The notes: generated by a model from the sequence alone, not told the origin. A stretch of DNA of 64,000 nucleotides from Pseudomonadota bacterium (GCA_022563255.1 JADFNS010000002.1:1-64000); one strand, 5' to 3'. Positions 18,509 to 27,983 are shown, counted from the first letter of the stretch. Numbers and translations are program-made.

Positions 18509-19779
18509 GCATTTGCGAGTGCTGTTGTCAGGCGTTCCGCGAATTCGAACACATCTTCAAAGCTGTTGTAGAGCGGCACAGGAGCGACACGAATGACATC
18601 GGGCTCGCGCCAATCGGGCGTCACGTTGAGTTTGCACAGTCGGTCGAACAAAGCCTTCGCATCGACGGCTGAATCTTTAACGACCAATGACAGCTGACAA
18701 CCGCGCGCGTCTTCGGGAGTAATACAGCCGATACGATCGCCGTATCGAGTGCGCGCCAGCCAGTCCATGTAGCCCGTGAGTTGCCGTGATTTTTCCCGGA
18801 TGCGGTCAAATCCGGCTTCTGCAAATACTTGCAGCGATCCCACTACCGGCGCGAGAGATAAAATAGGCGGATTGCTCATTTGCCACAGTTCTGCACCGGC
18901 CGCAGGCGTAAAACTCTTTGCCATTTTGAAACGCGTGGCCTCGTCATGGCCCCACCAGCCGTGCAGTTGTTCGAGATTCTGAGGGCTGCAGTGTTTTTCG
19001 TGAACAAACGCGCCCGCAATCGCCCCCGGGCCGGCATTCAGGTATTTGTAGGTGCACCACGCGGCAAAGTCGGGCGCCCAGTCGTGCAGCGCCATTTCAA
19101 TGTTGCCGATTGCGTGCGCCAGGTCGAGGCCGACAGCGCAACCGTGTTTGCGGCCGAGGTCGCAGACTGCAGCCATGTCGATCACCTGTCCCGTGTAGTA
19201 CTGCACGCCGGGCAGCAGCAAAAGGGCGATGCTCTCGCCGTGTTCATGAAGCATGGCTTCGAGGTCTTCGGTGCGCAGCCGGGATTCGCCATCACGCGGT
19301 GTCCATTCCAGCAAGCCGGAATCCGCATCGTACCCGTGCATTCGAATCTGCGAAGTCACGGCGTATCGGTCCGAAGGAAACGCTTGTGATTCGATGAGAA
19401 TTTTGTAGCGATCGTTGGTCGGACGATAAAAGCTCGCCATCAGCAAATGCAGATTGACCGTGAGCGTGTTCATCGCCACGACCTCGCTCTCAAGCGCCCC
19501 GGTCAGCGCAGCGAACCCGGAAACGCATCGCCGGTGATAGGAGATCCACGGATGGTCGGAATGGAAATGTCCGTCCACGGCGAAATCTTTCCAGTTTTGC
19601 AATTCTTCCTCAACAAACTGTACCGCCAGTTGCGGCTGCAGGCCTAAAGAATTCCCGCACAGGTAAACCGGCGCGCGGCCATCGCGCGACAACGGGAAAT
19701 TAAATTTCTCGCGAAACGCGCGAAGCGGGTCGATCTTGTCCTGGGCACAAGCGAACGCGCGATTGTCTTCGTAGTGCAT
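18505..19779 (-). CDS. kynU: Kynureninase
   Basis: 424 residues. It is a PLP enzyme that cleaves kynurenine (or 3-hydroxykynurenine) to anthranilate (or 3-hydroxyanthranilate) and alanine. Visible marks are YLCGNSLGLQP, the Asp in GLDLAHAIGN, the PLP lysine in WCTYKYLNAGPG and the helix after HGWWGHDEATRF. The ATG at 19779 shares a base with the apaH stop (TGATG); a GTG one codon earlier is an alternative start. It is thus the last gene of the lptD-to-apaH operon, an unusual position, and no other kyn gene is nearby. Confidence 0.95.
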   Translation of the reverse strand: MHYEDNRAFACAQDKIDPLRAFREKFNFPLSRDGRAPVYLCGNSLGLQPQLAVQFVEEELQNWKDFAVDGHFHSDHPWISYHRRCVSGFAALTGALESEVVAMNTLTVNLHLLMASFYRPTNDRYKILIESQAFPSDRYAVTSQIRMHGYDADSGLLEWTPRDGESRLRTEDLEAMLHEHGESIALLLLPGVQYYTGQVIDMAAVCDLGRKHGCAVGLDLAHAIGNIEMALHDWAPDFAAWCTYKYLNAGPGAIAGAFVHEKHCSPQNLEQLHGWWGHDEATRFKMAKSFTPAAGAELWQMSNPPILSLAPVVGSLQVFAEAGFDRIREKSRQLTGYMDWLARTRYGDRIGCITPEDARGCQLSLVVKDSAVDAKALFDRLCKLNVTPDWREPDVIRVAPVPLYNSFEDVFEFAERLTTALANA

Positions 19780-20594
19780 CACTGCCCTGCTACCTGCACA
19801 ACGGTGGGTGTGCGCTCGTCGAGTCGCACCGCGGTTAGTTGTCGACCCCAGACGCAGCCCGTATCGAGGCTGATCAAATTGGGCAACACGATCAGTCCCA
19901 ATTGCGACCAGTGGCCGAATACGACGCGTGTTTTAGCCGTCTTCGAGTTTTCAGCGGCGTACCATGGCCGCAGGTTTTTTCTGGCGTGCCACGGCGTTCC
20001 GGTGTGCGAAAAATCGAGCCTGTTATCCGCCGTGATCATGCGCATGCGTGTCAGGCAGTTGATGATGAATCGCAGACGCTTGTAGCCGTCCAGTTTCCCG
20101 GACCAGCGATTCGGTGAATCGCCGTACATCTTGCCGAGCAACATTGCGAAGTCGCCGTCGCGCAATGCGTCTTCGACCTCTGCGGCCCGGGCAAGCGTTT
20201 TCCTGACGCTCCATTTCGGGTGCGTTCCGGCATGGACCATCAATGTGTTCAGGGATGCATCGTAATGCGCGAGAGGCCGCTTTCGGAGCCAGTCGCAAAG
20301 CTCCTCAGCGTCGGCGGCGTTGAGCAGTTTTTCAAGCGAGCCAAAACGATTGCCGAAGCGGACTGCGCCGACGGACAGTGCGAGCAGATGCAGGTCGTGA
20401 TTGCCAAGGACCGTTATCGCAGCGTCGCCCAGTTGCTTCACAAATCGTAATGTTTTCAGAGATTTGGGGCCACGGTTGACAATATCTCCAACGAGCCACA
20501 GCGTATCGGAGGAAGGCTCGAAGTCCAGCGCATCCAGAAGCCGTCGGAAGGGGTCGTAACAGCCTTGCAAGTCACCAATTGCGTAAACCGCCAT
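19779..20594 (-). CDS. apaH: Symmetrical diadenosine tetraphosphatase
   Basis: 271 residues, close to the usual length. It hydrolyses Ap4A to two ADP and can remove Np4 caps from RNA. The metallophosphatase blocks are present: YAIGDLQGCYDPF, WLVGDIVNRGP, VLGNHDLHLL and MVHAGTHP. It is in the canonical order after apaG, 9 bases away, and couples to kynU downstream. Confidence 0.97.
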   Translation of the reverse strand: MAVYAIGDLQGCYDPFRRLLDALDFEPSSDTLWLVGDIVNRGPKSLKTLRFVKQLGDAAITVLGNHDLHLLALSVGAVRFGNRFGSLEKLLNAADAEELCDWLRKRPLAHYDASLNTLMVHAGTHPKWSVRKTLARAAEVEDALRDGDFAMLLGKMYGDSPNRWSGKLDGYKRLRFIINCLTRMRMITADNRLDFSHTGTPWHARKNLRPWYAAENSKTAKTRVVFGHWSQLGLIVLPNLISLDTGCVWGRQLTAVRLDERTPTVVQVAGQ

Positions 20595-20603
20595 CCAGGG
20601 AAC

Positions 20604-20984
20604 CTAGTTCAACAGTCCGGGAACCGCAAGAGTAAATGGCGCAATTGGCGCGTCGAAAGTGATGCCGTCAGCGGCTTTCATCTTGTAGAGACCCTGCATG
20701 GCGCCGACGGGAGTTTCCAGCACTGCGCCGCTTGAATAACGAAATTTTTCGCCTGGGTTGAGGTGCGGTTGTTTGCCAACGACACCGTCGCCAATCACTT
20801 CCTGCACCTTGCCGTTGGCGTCGGTGATAATCCAGTGCCGACTGATCAATTGCGCAGCTATGGCGCCGTTATTCGTAATCGTGATCGTATAAGCGAATAC
20901 GTAGCGATCGGAATCGGGATCCGACTGTTCTGCAACGTAGCTGGTAGCCACTTGAATGCGTATATCGCGCGGGTTCTCGTCCAT
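20604..20984 (-). CDS. apaG: ApaG domain protein
   Basis: 126 residues with a fibronectin-like beta fold. The ApaG signature is seen in FAYTITITNNG, SRHWIITDANGKVQEVIGDGVVG, FRYSSGAVLETPVGAMQG and the C-terminal F-x-L-A-V-P. The precise role is unresolved; ApaG is linked to magnesium/cobalt efflux phenotypes and nucleotide binding. It stands between rsmA and apaH as in E. coli. Confidence 0.96.
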   Translation of the reverse strand: MDENPRDIRIQVATSYVAEQSDPDSDRYVFAYTITITNNGAIAAQLISRHWIITDANGKVQEVIGDGVVGKQPHLNPGEKFRYSSGAVLETPVGAMQGLYKMKAADGITFDAPIAPFTLAVPGLLN

Positions 20985-20993
20985 CGCGATATT

Positions 20994-21776
20994 CTAACGT
21001 AACGCAGACGCCATATGGTTGCTGAGTGCGATGTATTGTTCGATGCTGACTTGTTCTGGCCGCGATCCGGGATCGATACCCACGGCCTCCAGATCCGCAG
21101 GTTCCACATCCTTTCTTAACGAATTACGAATGGTCTTGCGGCGCTGCATGAACGCTTTCGTGACGAGTCGCGAAAGCGAAGCCTCATTCCTGATGTCGAA
21201 CGTATCCGGCGCCAGAGGGTCGAGTCTCACCATCGCCGACATGACCCTGGGCGGCGGGTCGAATGCGGTCGGTTCCACGTCGAACAACGATTCAACGCGC
21301 AGATGGCAACCGAGCATGATGCTGAGACGGCCGTAGGCCTTGCTGCCGGGGCCCGCCGCCATGCGGTCGACAACCTCTTTTTGCAGCATGAAGTGCATGT
21401 CGAGAATGCGATCGCGATACTGGAGCAAATGAAACAGCAGCGGCGTCGAGATGTTGTACGGAAGATTGCCGACAATTCGTAATTTGCCGCCCAGGGTCGA
21501 AAAGTCAAAACTCAATGCGTCCGCCTCGTGGATCGTAACGCTGGCACTGCCGTCGTAGCGGCGGCGAAGCCTCGCTACCAGATCGCGGTCGAGTTCAATG
21601 GCATGCAGATGACCGGCATTGGCTGCGAGAGATTCTGTAATCGCACCCTGTCCGGGTCCGATTTCGACCACAATGTCGTCTTTGGTCGCATGTATTGAGC
21701 GAATAATTTCATCGATGACACCGGGATCCGTCAGAAAATGCTGGCCGAATCGCTTGCGCGCACGATGGCCAGGCAT
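20994..21776 (-). CDS. rsmA: 16S rRNA (adenine1518/1519-N6) dimethyltransferase
   Basis: 260 residues. It dimethylates two adjacent adenines at the 3' end of 16S rRNA during 30S assembly. Key blocks are RKRFGQHFLTDPGVI, the SAM loop VEIGPGQGAIT, the catalytic GNLPYNISTPLLFH, and RRKTIRNSL near the C-terminus. The ATG shares one base with the pdxA stop codon. Confidence 0.97.
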   Translation of the reverse strand: MPGHRARKRFGQHFLTDPGVIDEIIRSIHATKDDIVVEIGPGQGAITESLAANAGHLHAIELDRDLVARLRRRYDGSASVTIHEADALSFDFSTLGGKLRIVGNLPYNISTPLLFHLLQYRDRILDMHFMLQKEVVDRMAAGPGSKAYGRLSIMLGCHLRVESLFDVEPTAFDPPPRVMSAMVRLDPLAPDTFDIRNEASLSRLVTKAFMQRRKTIRNSLRKDVEPADLEAVGIDPGSRPEQVSIEQYIALSNHMASALR

Positions 21777-22678
21777 CAGAGAGACGCCATGGTTTTGGCA
21801 AGCAGCACGGCAGCCATGAGGCTTCCCGTGTCGGCCTGGCCGGTGCCGGCGATATCGAAAGCCGTGCCGTGATCGACAGATGTGCGGATGATGGGCAGCC
21901 CCAGCGTGACGTTGACTGCGTGCCCGAATCCAGCGTATTTGAGGACGGGAAGACCCTGGTCGTGGTACATCGCGAGGACCACGTCACGTTGTCCAGCGGC
22001 GGGCATAAAAGCCGTGTCTGCCGGCAATGGTCCACGGACCTTGAGTCCGCTGGCGGCAAGTTTCGCAATCACGGGTGCGATGACCGCGTCCTCCTCGTGG
22101 CCAAGATGGCCGCCTTCCCCCGCATGCGGATTCAGCCCGCAAACAATAATTTCAGGAGATTCAATCCCGAATCGGACTTGCAGGTCACGGTGGAGAACTT
22201 CGAGAATCCGGGTGAGTCGCTCTGCAGTAATGTAATCGGGCACTTCACGCAACGGCATGTGCGTACTGGCCAATGCAATTCGCAGTTCGCCGGCGACCAG
22301 CATCATGACCGGCTGTTCCGTGCCGGTCAGCCCGGCGAGGAATTCCGTGTGTCCGGTGAAGGCGATGCCGGATTCGGCAATCACGCTCTTTGCGACCGGG
22401 GCGGTGACGAGTCCTGCGAAGCGGCCGTCCATGCAGCCTTCGACCGCGATCGTCAACCCGTCCAGCAATGTCTTCGCGTTGGCCGGATCGGGTTGGCCGC
22501 AGACGACGGGCGCTGGAAACGGCGTATCGATTACCTGCAGTCGATCGTCCAGCAGCGACGCGTCACCAACGATAACGACATCAGCGGCAAACTCAGAGTC
22601 CGCCAGCGCTCGGCAGAGCTCAGGACCAATACCGGCCGGCTCTCCAGCCGTTATGACAAGGGGTTTGTCGAGGGCCAC
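21776..22678 (-). CDS. pdxA: 4-hydroxythreonine-4-phosphate dehydrogenase
   Basis: 300 residues, about 30 shorter than E. coli PdxA; the shortening is internal and the ends are intact. It oxidises 4-phosphohydroxythreonine in DXP-dependent PLP synthesis. Seen are TAGEPAGIGPEL, the substrate segment FTGHTEFLAGLTG, CGLNPHAGEGGHLGHEE, and the C-terminal YHDQGLPVLK and TSVDHGTAFDIAG. The metal-binding histidines lie in these blocks. The PLP made would serve gcvPB, kynU, cbs and the lyase in this window. Confidence 0.95.
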   Translation of the reverse strand: MALDKPLVITAGEPAGIGPELCRALADSEFAADVVIVGDASLLDDRLQVIDTPFPAPVVCGQPDPANAKTLLDGLTIAVEGCMDGRFAGLVTAPVAKSVIAESGIAFTGHTEFLAGLTGTEQPVMMLVAGELRIALASTHMPLREVPDYITAERLTRILEVLHRDLQVRFGIESPEIIVCGLNPHAGEGGHLGHEEDAVIAPVIAKLAASGLKVRGPLPADTAFMPAAGQRDVVLAMYHDQGLPVLKYAGFGHAVNVTLGLPIIRTSVDHGTAFDIAGTGQADTGSLMAAVLLAKTMASL

Positions 22679-22687
22679 ATGCAGGCC

Positions 22688-23992
22688 CTAGATACGCTTT
22701 TCGACGAACGCCTCATCGCGCATGCGCTGCAGCCAAAGAAGAGTTTCCTCTTCCAGTTTGCTTTTGCGGATGCGGACGATGCAATTGCGTTCCTTGAGCT
22801 CCTCGGTATTGTCATAGACGCGACGACCGACAACTTCGAGAATGTGCCAGCCAAACTGGCTGAGAAACGGTTCGCTGATAACGCCGATCTCGGCGGCATC
22901 GGCAACGTCTCTGAATTCAGGCGCAAAGTCGGTGGTTACCGTCCAGCCGAGGTCGCCACCGAGATTCGCCGATCCCGGATCGTCGGACAACAGCTTTGCC
23001 TGTTCGCCAAAGTCGTCGCCCGCTCGTATTTTTGCCAGCGCTTCTTCAAGCCGCTGCCTGGCCGTCGCATCGTCGATGATTTCATTGGGAGAAATCAGGA
23101 TGTGCCGGACCTTCGCCTGATCGATTTCACTGTGTTCCACCGCACTGCGCAGGCGATCGACTTTCACAATGTGAATGCTGTTTGCGGTTCTGAAAGGTTC
23201 CGAGACATCGCCGACTGACATGCCCTGCAAGATGTCGGTGAATATCGACGGTACCTGTTGCCCCTGCAGCCAGCCAAGCGAGCCGCCTTCGAGCGCCGTC
23301 GGTCCTTGCGAATATCGCGCTGCAAGTTCGCGGAAGTCTGCGTTGTCTTGCAGCCGCTGATAGATAGTGTCTGCGAGCGCCTCGATTTCAGCGACCTCAT
23401 TCGCGCCAGCGGTTTCTCCGATGGACAGCAAAATGTGTGACAACTCCCAGTCGGAGTTGACGACGACATTATTCTCAAGATCCACAATGCACTGTTCGAT
23501 TTCGCGCTCGGAAACCCGAATGTTGCGCGTTACCTCGATGCCCTTGAGTTCGTTGATCATAATTTCGTTGCGAAGGTCCGCCCGGAAGTCCGCGTAAGCT
23601 ATGCCGTCCTTCGCCAGCAATCCCGGCATTTCCTCGAACGTCACTCCGCTCTGGTCGGCGAGCATTTGAATAGATCGGTTGACGACCTGATCTGAGATTT
23701 GCTGGGCCAGCCCGATGCGCGCCGCGCGCTGCAACTGAATCTCGGTCAGGATCAATCGCTCAAGAACTTGCTCTTCAAGCTCGGCGTCGGGCGGCAATTG
23801 CATGCCCCGATCGCTGGCGCGCTTTTTGATTGCACTCAACTGTTTGTAAAATGCGCTCTTGATTACGATCCCTTCGTTCACGATCGCGGCGATGCCATCA
23901 AGAAACTCTCCCGTTTCCGGGACATCGTCTGCGACCACAACGGGCGCAGCAGCCAATGCGACGAAGGCGCATAAGATATTGGTTTTTAACAC
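22688..23992 (-). CDS. surA: Periplasmic chaperone/peptidyl-prolyl isomerase SurA
   Basis: 434 residues from a GTG at 23992, chosen because it begins the signal peptide (LKTNILCAFVALAAAPVVVA); longer frames run into lptD. Domain order is the N-terminal chaperone region (about 25-175), two parvulin domains (about 180-280 and 290-390) and a short C-terminal helix. SurA escorts outer-membrane proteins, including LptD, to the BAM complex. The start is 5 bases after the lptD stop, so the two are co-transcribed. Confidence 0.95.
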   Translation of the reverse strand: MLKTNILCAFVALAAAPVVVADDVPETGEFLDGIAAIVNEGIVIKSAFYKQLSAIKKRASDRGMQLPPDAELEEQVLERLILTEIQLQRAARIGLAQQISDQVVNRSIQMLADQSGVTFEEMPGLLAKDGIAYADFRADLRNEIMINELKGIEVTRNIRVSEREIEQCIVDLENNVVVNSDWELSHILLSIGETAGANEVAEIEALADTIYQRLQDNADFRELAARYSQGPTALEGGSLGWLQGQQVPSIFTDILQGMSVGDVSEPFRTANSIHIVKVDRLRSAVEHSEIDQAKVRHILISPNEIIDDATARQRLEEALAKIRAGDDFGEQAKLLSDDPGSANLGGDLGWTVTTDFAPEFRDVADAAEIGVISEPFLSQFGWHILEVVGRRVYDNTEELKERNCIVRIRKSKLEEETLLWLQRMRDEAFVEKRI

Positions 23993-23997
23993 ACTAA

Positions 23998-26199
23998 TTA
24001 CCGGAGACCTGCAGAATAGCCAAGAATACCACGTTCGAGTAGTTTGTCGGCGGCCGTGCCAACGCTCGTCATTCCCTTCAATACCAATTGCAGACCGAAG
24101 GACGAATCCCGAGTTCCGTCGCGCGTCGAAATATGCCGACGCGAAACCAGTCGCAGGCCCCAGCAGCAACTCTCATATTCAAGGCCAAAAAACTGTTCGA
24201 GTACTGCCTGATCGCGGAACGAAAAATTGTAGCGCCCGACAAAATTCCAGCGGCTCGCGATGGGCCACGACCACGACAGATCGCCCTGTTCGAGCGAGTC
24301 GCGCCGAAAGCGGTAGGCAAGATTCAGTATCTTGTTGCTGGCCGGGCGATATTGCAGCCGGGCTTCGGATTTCGTTGTGCCACTCGCGTCCGCCCCCCAT
24401 TGATGGCCGAAGTCAAAGTTGACGTTCTTGAATAGTGCGATGCGCAATTGTGCAATGTAATCCGACTTATCCGATGTTGCCGTCGTTACACCCGGCAGCG
24501 TGACCATGCGTTCGGTGAAGTAGCGCGCCTGACCGATAGTCGCCGACATCAGCTCCCTGCCCGTTGACGCGTCAAGAATACGCGTCGTGACGCCGATACT
24601 CAGCTGCTCGGTGTCGCCTATTCGATCAATGCCAAGATACCGGTTTTTGCGGTAGAGCTGCACGAGATTGATATCGGGCAAAAGGGTGTCGAAGACTGGC
24701 AGTCCGTCCTGGTCGCGAAACGGTATTTTCACGTACAGCAGGCGCGGCTCGATCGTCTGGATACGCTGCGAATTGCCCATCGTACGTTCCAGAATCATGC
24801 CGGTATCGAGGCTCGTGATGGGTACCGTTCGCGTCGGGTCGGTCTGCTCACCGGGAAGGGTGTCTTTAAGCTTGTAGCGCGTGTAGTCGAACGCGATAGC
24901 GGGCGTGATAAACCAGCCAGGCCCGGTTATTGGCAGATCGATTTTGGGTGATGCGGTCGCGCGCCAGCCGGTGACGCCAACATCGCGATCAAAATTTACA
25001 ATCTCGCCGTCGATCCCGAAGCGCAGACCAAGCGTCGTTGTCCAGCTGCCATTGATGAGCAACTGAGGTACGCGCCGGTAGGGTTCCTGATCCGGCAAGA
25101 TGGCGTCGTCGATCGTCTGGTAGTCCTGAATCTGGCCGAGCAGCGAGAAATTGTCGGAGTAGTAGTCGAAACGCAACCTGCGGTTCAGGTGCGTAATGCT
25201 TGAGATGCTCAGACTGCCGCCCAGATCTTCGTAGTACTGACTGTCCGACACTTCCCGAAAATCGATCTGATTACGCCAGCCATTGTCGAACAAGGTGCGG
25301 TGTTCGAAGCGAAACTGATGGCGCGCCCGATTGACGATGTCGTCATTGGGCAGATAGTCGGAATACACGACGCCTTCATTTCGCGGCGTCAGGTAGCGGA
25401 ATTCAGTGGCCAGTTGCAACCCGCGGCTCGTGAGCAGCCGCGGTGTAATCGTGGCGTCGTAGTTGGGCGCGATGTTCCAGTAATAAGGCAGGCGAATTTC
25501 GTTTCCGCTGCGGCCCGAACTGCCAATTTCCGGTGTCAGCAAACCGGATTTGCGCACATTGCCGATCGGAAACGACAGGTAGGGCGTATACAGAATCGGG
25601 ATACCTTTGAATTTCAGCATCATGCCCCTGGCGGTCCCCACGCCGGTGCGGGTGTTGAGTTCAATCGATTTGCCTTGCATCACCCAGTCTTCGGATCCAG
25701 GCGGGCAGGTTGTGTACTTGACGCCGTCCAGAGTCACCGTGCCGTTTTTGTTGATTTCGATCGCGTCGGCAGCGCCTCGTGAGTCGTTGTCGCCCAGTGA
25801 GAATTCGGCGTTTTCAAAGCGTATGCGGCCAGTGGCATAGGCGAATTCGGCTGAACTACTCAAAATCAGCGTGCCGGCGTCCTCATAACGAACATCACCT
25901 TCGAGATGCAGGGCCTTGCCGACGGGGTCGTAACGCGCGGTTTCTGCGGCGGCAACCTTGTCGTCAAGCCGCAACAGTATGCCGCCCGACATCACTGCCG
26001 TTGGCGAACCGCCCAGTTGCGCCTCGAAGTTTCCGGCCTCAAGCTGGATCGTCCCTGGAACAGTCGCAGGCGCGGAGGCTGTCGAAGAGTCCGGTGCCGG
26101 CGGTTCCGCGCGCGAAATACCGCAAGACAGCGGTTCGACGCCATAGGCGTTCATTGCTGTCAGCAGCAGACAGGCTGAAATCAGAGGTTTGGAAGACAA
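23998..26199 (-). CDS. lptD: LPS-assembly outer-membrane protein LptD
   Basis: 733 residues with a signal peptide (MSSKPLISACLLLTAMNAYG). An N-terminal beta-jellyroll (about 50-170) is followed by a long beta-barrel. The cysteines match the disulfide set needed in E. coli: Cys26 in LSCGIS, one near 163 in YTTCPPG, and a pair near 677-678 in ESCCWG. LptD with LptE inserts LPS into the outer leaflet. It is the first gene of the operon leading to surA. Confidence 0.96.
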   Translation of the reverse strand: MSSKPLISACLLLTAMNAYGVEPLSCGISRAEPPAPDSSTASAPATVPGTIQLEAGNFEAQLGGSPTAVMSGGILLRLDDKVAAAETARYDPVGKALHLEGDVRYEDAGTLILSSSAEFAYATGRIRFENAEFSLGDNDSRGAADAIEINKNGTVTLDGVKYTTCPPGSEDWVMQGKSIELNTRTGVGTARGMMLKFKGIPILYTPYLSFPIGNVRKSGLLTPEIGSSGRSGNEIRLPYYWNIAPNYDATITPRLLTSRGLQLATEFRYLTPRNEGVVYSDYLPNDDIVNRARHQFRFEHRTLFDNGWRNQIDFREVSDSQYYEDLGGSLSISSITHLNRRLRFDYYSDNFSLLGQIQDYQTIDDAILPDQEPYRRVPQLLINGSWTTTLGLRFGIDGEIVNFDRDVGVTGWRATASPKIDLPITGPGWFITPAIAFDYTRYKLKDTLPGEQTDPTRTVPITSLDTGMILERTMGNSQRIQTIEPRLLYVKIPFRDQDGLPVFDTLLPDINLVQLYRKNRYLGIDRIGDTEQLSIGVTTRILDASTGRELMSATIGQARYFTERMVTLPGVTTATSDKSDYIAQLRIALFKNVNFDFGHQWGADASGTTKSEARLQYRPASNKILNLAYRFRRDSLEQGDLSWSWPIASRWNFVGRYNFSFRDQAVLEQFFGLEYESCCWGLRLVSRRHISTRDGTRDSSFGLQLVLKGMTSVGTAADKLLERGILGYSAGLR

Positions 26200-26334
26200 G
26201 TCGGTGTTCGAGTCAGGTTTCGGCCGGAGCCAGTGAAAACGGGATGTTATCAGGCATTCTTATTTGTTACCTTCGCATAGTTTTTGAGGTGCTTCAACGC
26301 GTTACGGAGAAAGCAGATCAGTGACACAAGTGCA

Positions 26335-27339
26335 GTGGCCGACCCGCGTCGAGCCGCATTAATCGACTGGATCAACGGCATCGAGTTGATCGCTGGTCGC
26401 GAGCCTGTGCTGGCGTCTTGCGACGCCAGCTTCCGACGCTATTTTCGACTGCAAACAGGGTCGACAAGTTTCATTGCGATGGATGCTCCGCCTGACAAGG
26501 AGAATTGTTTGCCGTTCGTGCGCATAGCGGGTTACCTGGAGGCCATGCAATTGAACGCGCCGCGCATTATCGAGGCTGACCTCGACAGGGGGTTTCTGTT
26601 GCTTTCCGACCTGGGAAACGAGCAATACCTCGAAAAGCTCGAGAAATTTCCGGACCAGGCGGCGTCGCTGTACAGCGATGCGATCGATTCCATGCTCGTT
26701 ATTCAGCGTCTCGGCACAGCCTATCAATCGATGTTGCCGCCCTACAATGAGGACGTACTGCGTTTTGAGATGTCACTGTTTCGGGACTGGCTATGTGGCA
26801 CGTATCTGCAGCTGGAATTTAGTAAAGCCGATGAGGTGAACTGGCAGGCGTGTTGCGACATCCTGGTCGAAAACGCGTTGCGCCAGCCGCAAGTGTTTGT
26901 GCACCGGGATTACCATTCCCGGAATCTCATGGTCACGAAGGACGGCAATCCCGGAATCCTGGATTTTCAGGATGCGCTGGAGGGACCTTTTACCTACGAT
27001 CTCGTGTCACTCCTCAAAGATTGTTACATCCGCTGGCCAGCGGCGGACGTTTGGCAGTGGGCGCTGCGCTACTACCGTGAACTTGATGCGGCCACTCGGG
27101 AGCAAGTGGATGAGTTGCAATTTCGCCGTTATTTCGAGTTGATGGGCATACAGCGCCACTTGAAGGCGGCCGGTATTTTTTGTCGCTTGAAGCAGCGCGA
27201 CGGCAAGTCGAATTACATGGCCGATGTGCCGCGGACGCTTAATTACATCGTCGAGTTGGGTCCGGATTACGAAGAGTTGGGCTTCCTGATGCGCCTGATC
27301 GAAGAGCGAGTGTTGCCAGTGTGGAGCGGCGACGCATGA
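26335..27339 (+). CDS. amgK: AmgK-like N-acetylmuramate/N-acetylglucosamine anomeric kinase
   Basis: About 334 residues of the aminoglycoside phosphotransferase fold. Its kinase loop is VFVHRDYHSRNLMV with the catalytic Asp, followed by ILDFQDALEGP with the Mg-binding Asp. Its overlap (ATGA) with a MurU-like gene fixes the role: AmgK phosphorylates recycled MurNAc at the anomeric carbon, and MurU makes UDP-MurNAc, bypassing de novo synthesis. The start is uncertain: GTG at 26335 gives the family length, while TTG at 26284 would add 17 residues. It is divergent from lptD. Confidence 0.88.
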   Translation: MADPRRAALIDWINGIELIAGREPVLASCDASFRRYFRLQTGSTSFIAMDAPPDKENCLPFVRIAGYLEAMQLNAPRIIEADLDRGFLLLSDLGNEQYLEKLEKFPDQAASLYSDAIDSMLVIQRLGTAYQSMLPPYNEDVLRFEMSLFRDWLCGTYLQLEFSKADEVNWQACCDILVENALRQPQVFVHRDYHSRNLMVTKDGNPGILDFQDALEGPFTYDLVSLLKDCYIRWPAADVWQWALRYYRELDAATREQVDELQFRRYFELMGIQRHLKAAGIFCRLKQRDGKSNYMADVPRTLNYIVELGPDYEELGFLMRLIEERVLPVWSGDA

Positions 27340-27983
27340 TCGCGATGATACTTGCGGCTGGACGTGGCGAACGATTGCGGCCATTGACGGACAAAGTTCC
27401 GAAGGCGCTGGTCGAGGTGCGCGGGCGGAGTTTGCTCGAATGGCATCTTGAGCGAGTTCGCGACGCCGGAATTCAGGATGTCGTCATCAATCTTGGTTGG
27501 CTGGGCGAACAGATTGCGGAACGTGTCGGATCCGGAGCCAGGTACGGATTGAACGTCGTCTACAGCCCGGAGGGTGACAACGTACTGGAAACAGGCGGTG
27601 GAATTCATCACGCCTTGCCCATGTTGGGGAGCGAACCGTTTCTCGTGATAAATGTGGATTCCTACACCGAGATGCCGGTGCCTGAAGTCTCCCTGGCAGA
27701 CAACGAGCTTGGTCATCTCGTACTGGTGCCAACACCCGATTATTTTAGAAACAGCGATTTCGATCTCATCGACGGCAGCGTGCGCAGAGTCGACTCGCCG
27801 TCGCTGACGTTTGCTGGCTGCGCGGTCTACCGACCCGAATTCTTCGACGACTGCGAGGCGGGGCGGTTTTCGCTGGCGCCGATGTTGTTTGCGGCGGCGG
27901 AGGAGGGCCAGTTACAGGGTTCTCTCTACGAGGGTCTGTGGGCCGACGTTGGCACCTCAGAACGGTTGGAATCCGTAAAATAA
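27336..27983 (+). CDS. murU: MurU-like N-acetylmuramate alpha-1-phosphate uridylyltransferase
   Basis: 215 residues of the sugar-nucleotidyltransferase family. The N-terminal MILAAGRGERLRPLTDKVPKAL is the nucleotide loop, EGDNVLETGGGIHHAL the sugar-binding loop, and NVDSYTEMP carries the metal aspartate. Translation is coupled to amgK by ATGA. Stop codon TAA lies inside an 18-bp repeat shared with 14284-14301. The function is inferred from the kinase partner. Confidence 0.88.
   Translation: MIAMILAAGRGERLRPLTDKVPKALVEVRGRSLLEWHLERVRDAGIQDVVINLGWLGEQIAERVGSGARYGLNVVYSPEGDNVLETGGGIHHALPMLGSEPFLVINVDSYTEMPVPEVSLADNELGHLVLVPTPDYFRNSDFDLIDGSVRRVDSPSLTFAGCAVYRPEFFDDCEAGRFSLAPMLFAAAEEGQLQGSLYEGLWADVGTSERLESVK

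Noticed and set aside
21869-23218. A 449-codon plus-strand open frame opposite pdxA and surA
   Set aside because: It is antisense to well-conserved genes on the minus strand, has no family resemblance, and has no ribosome site that would support it.
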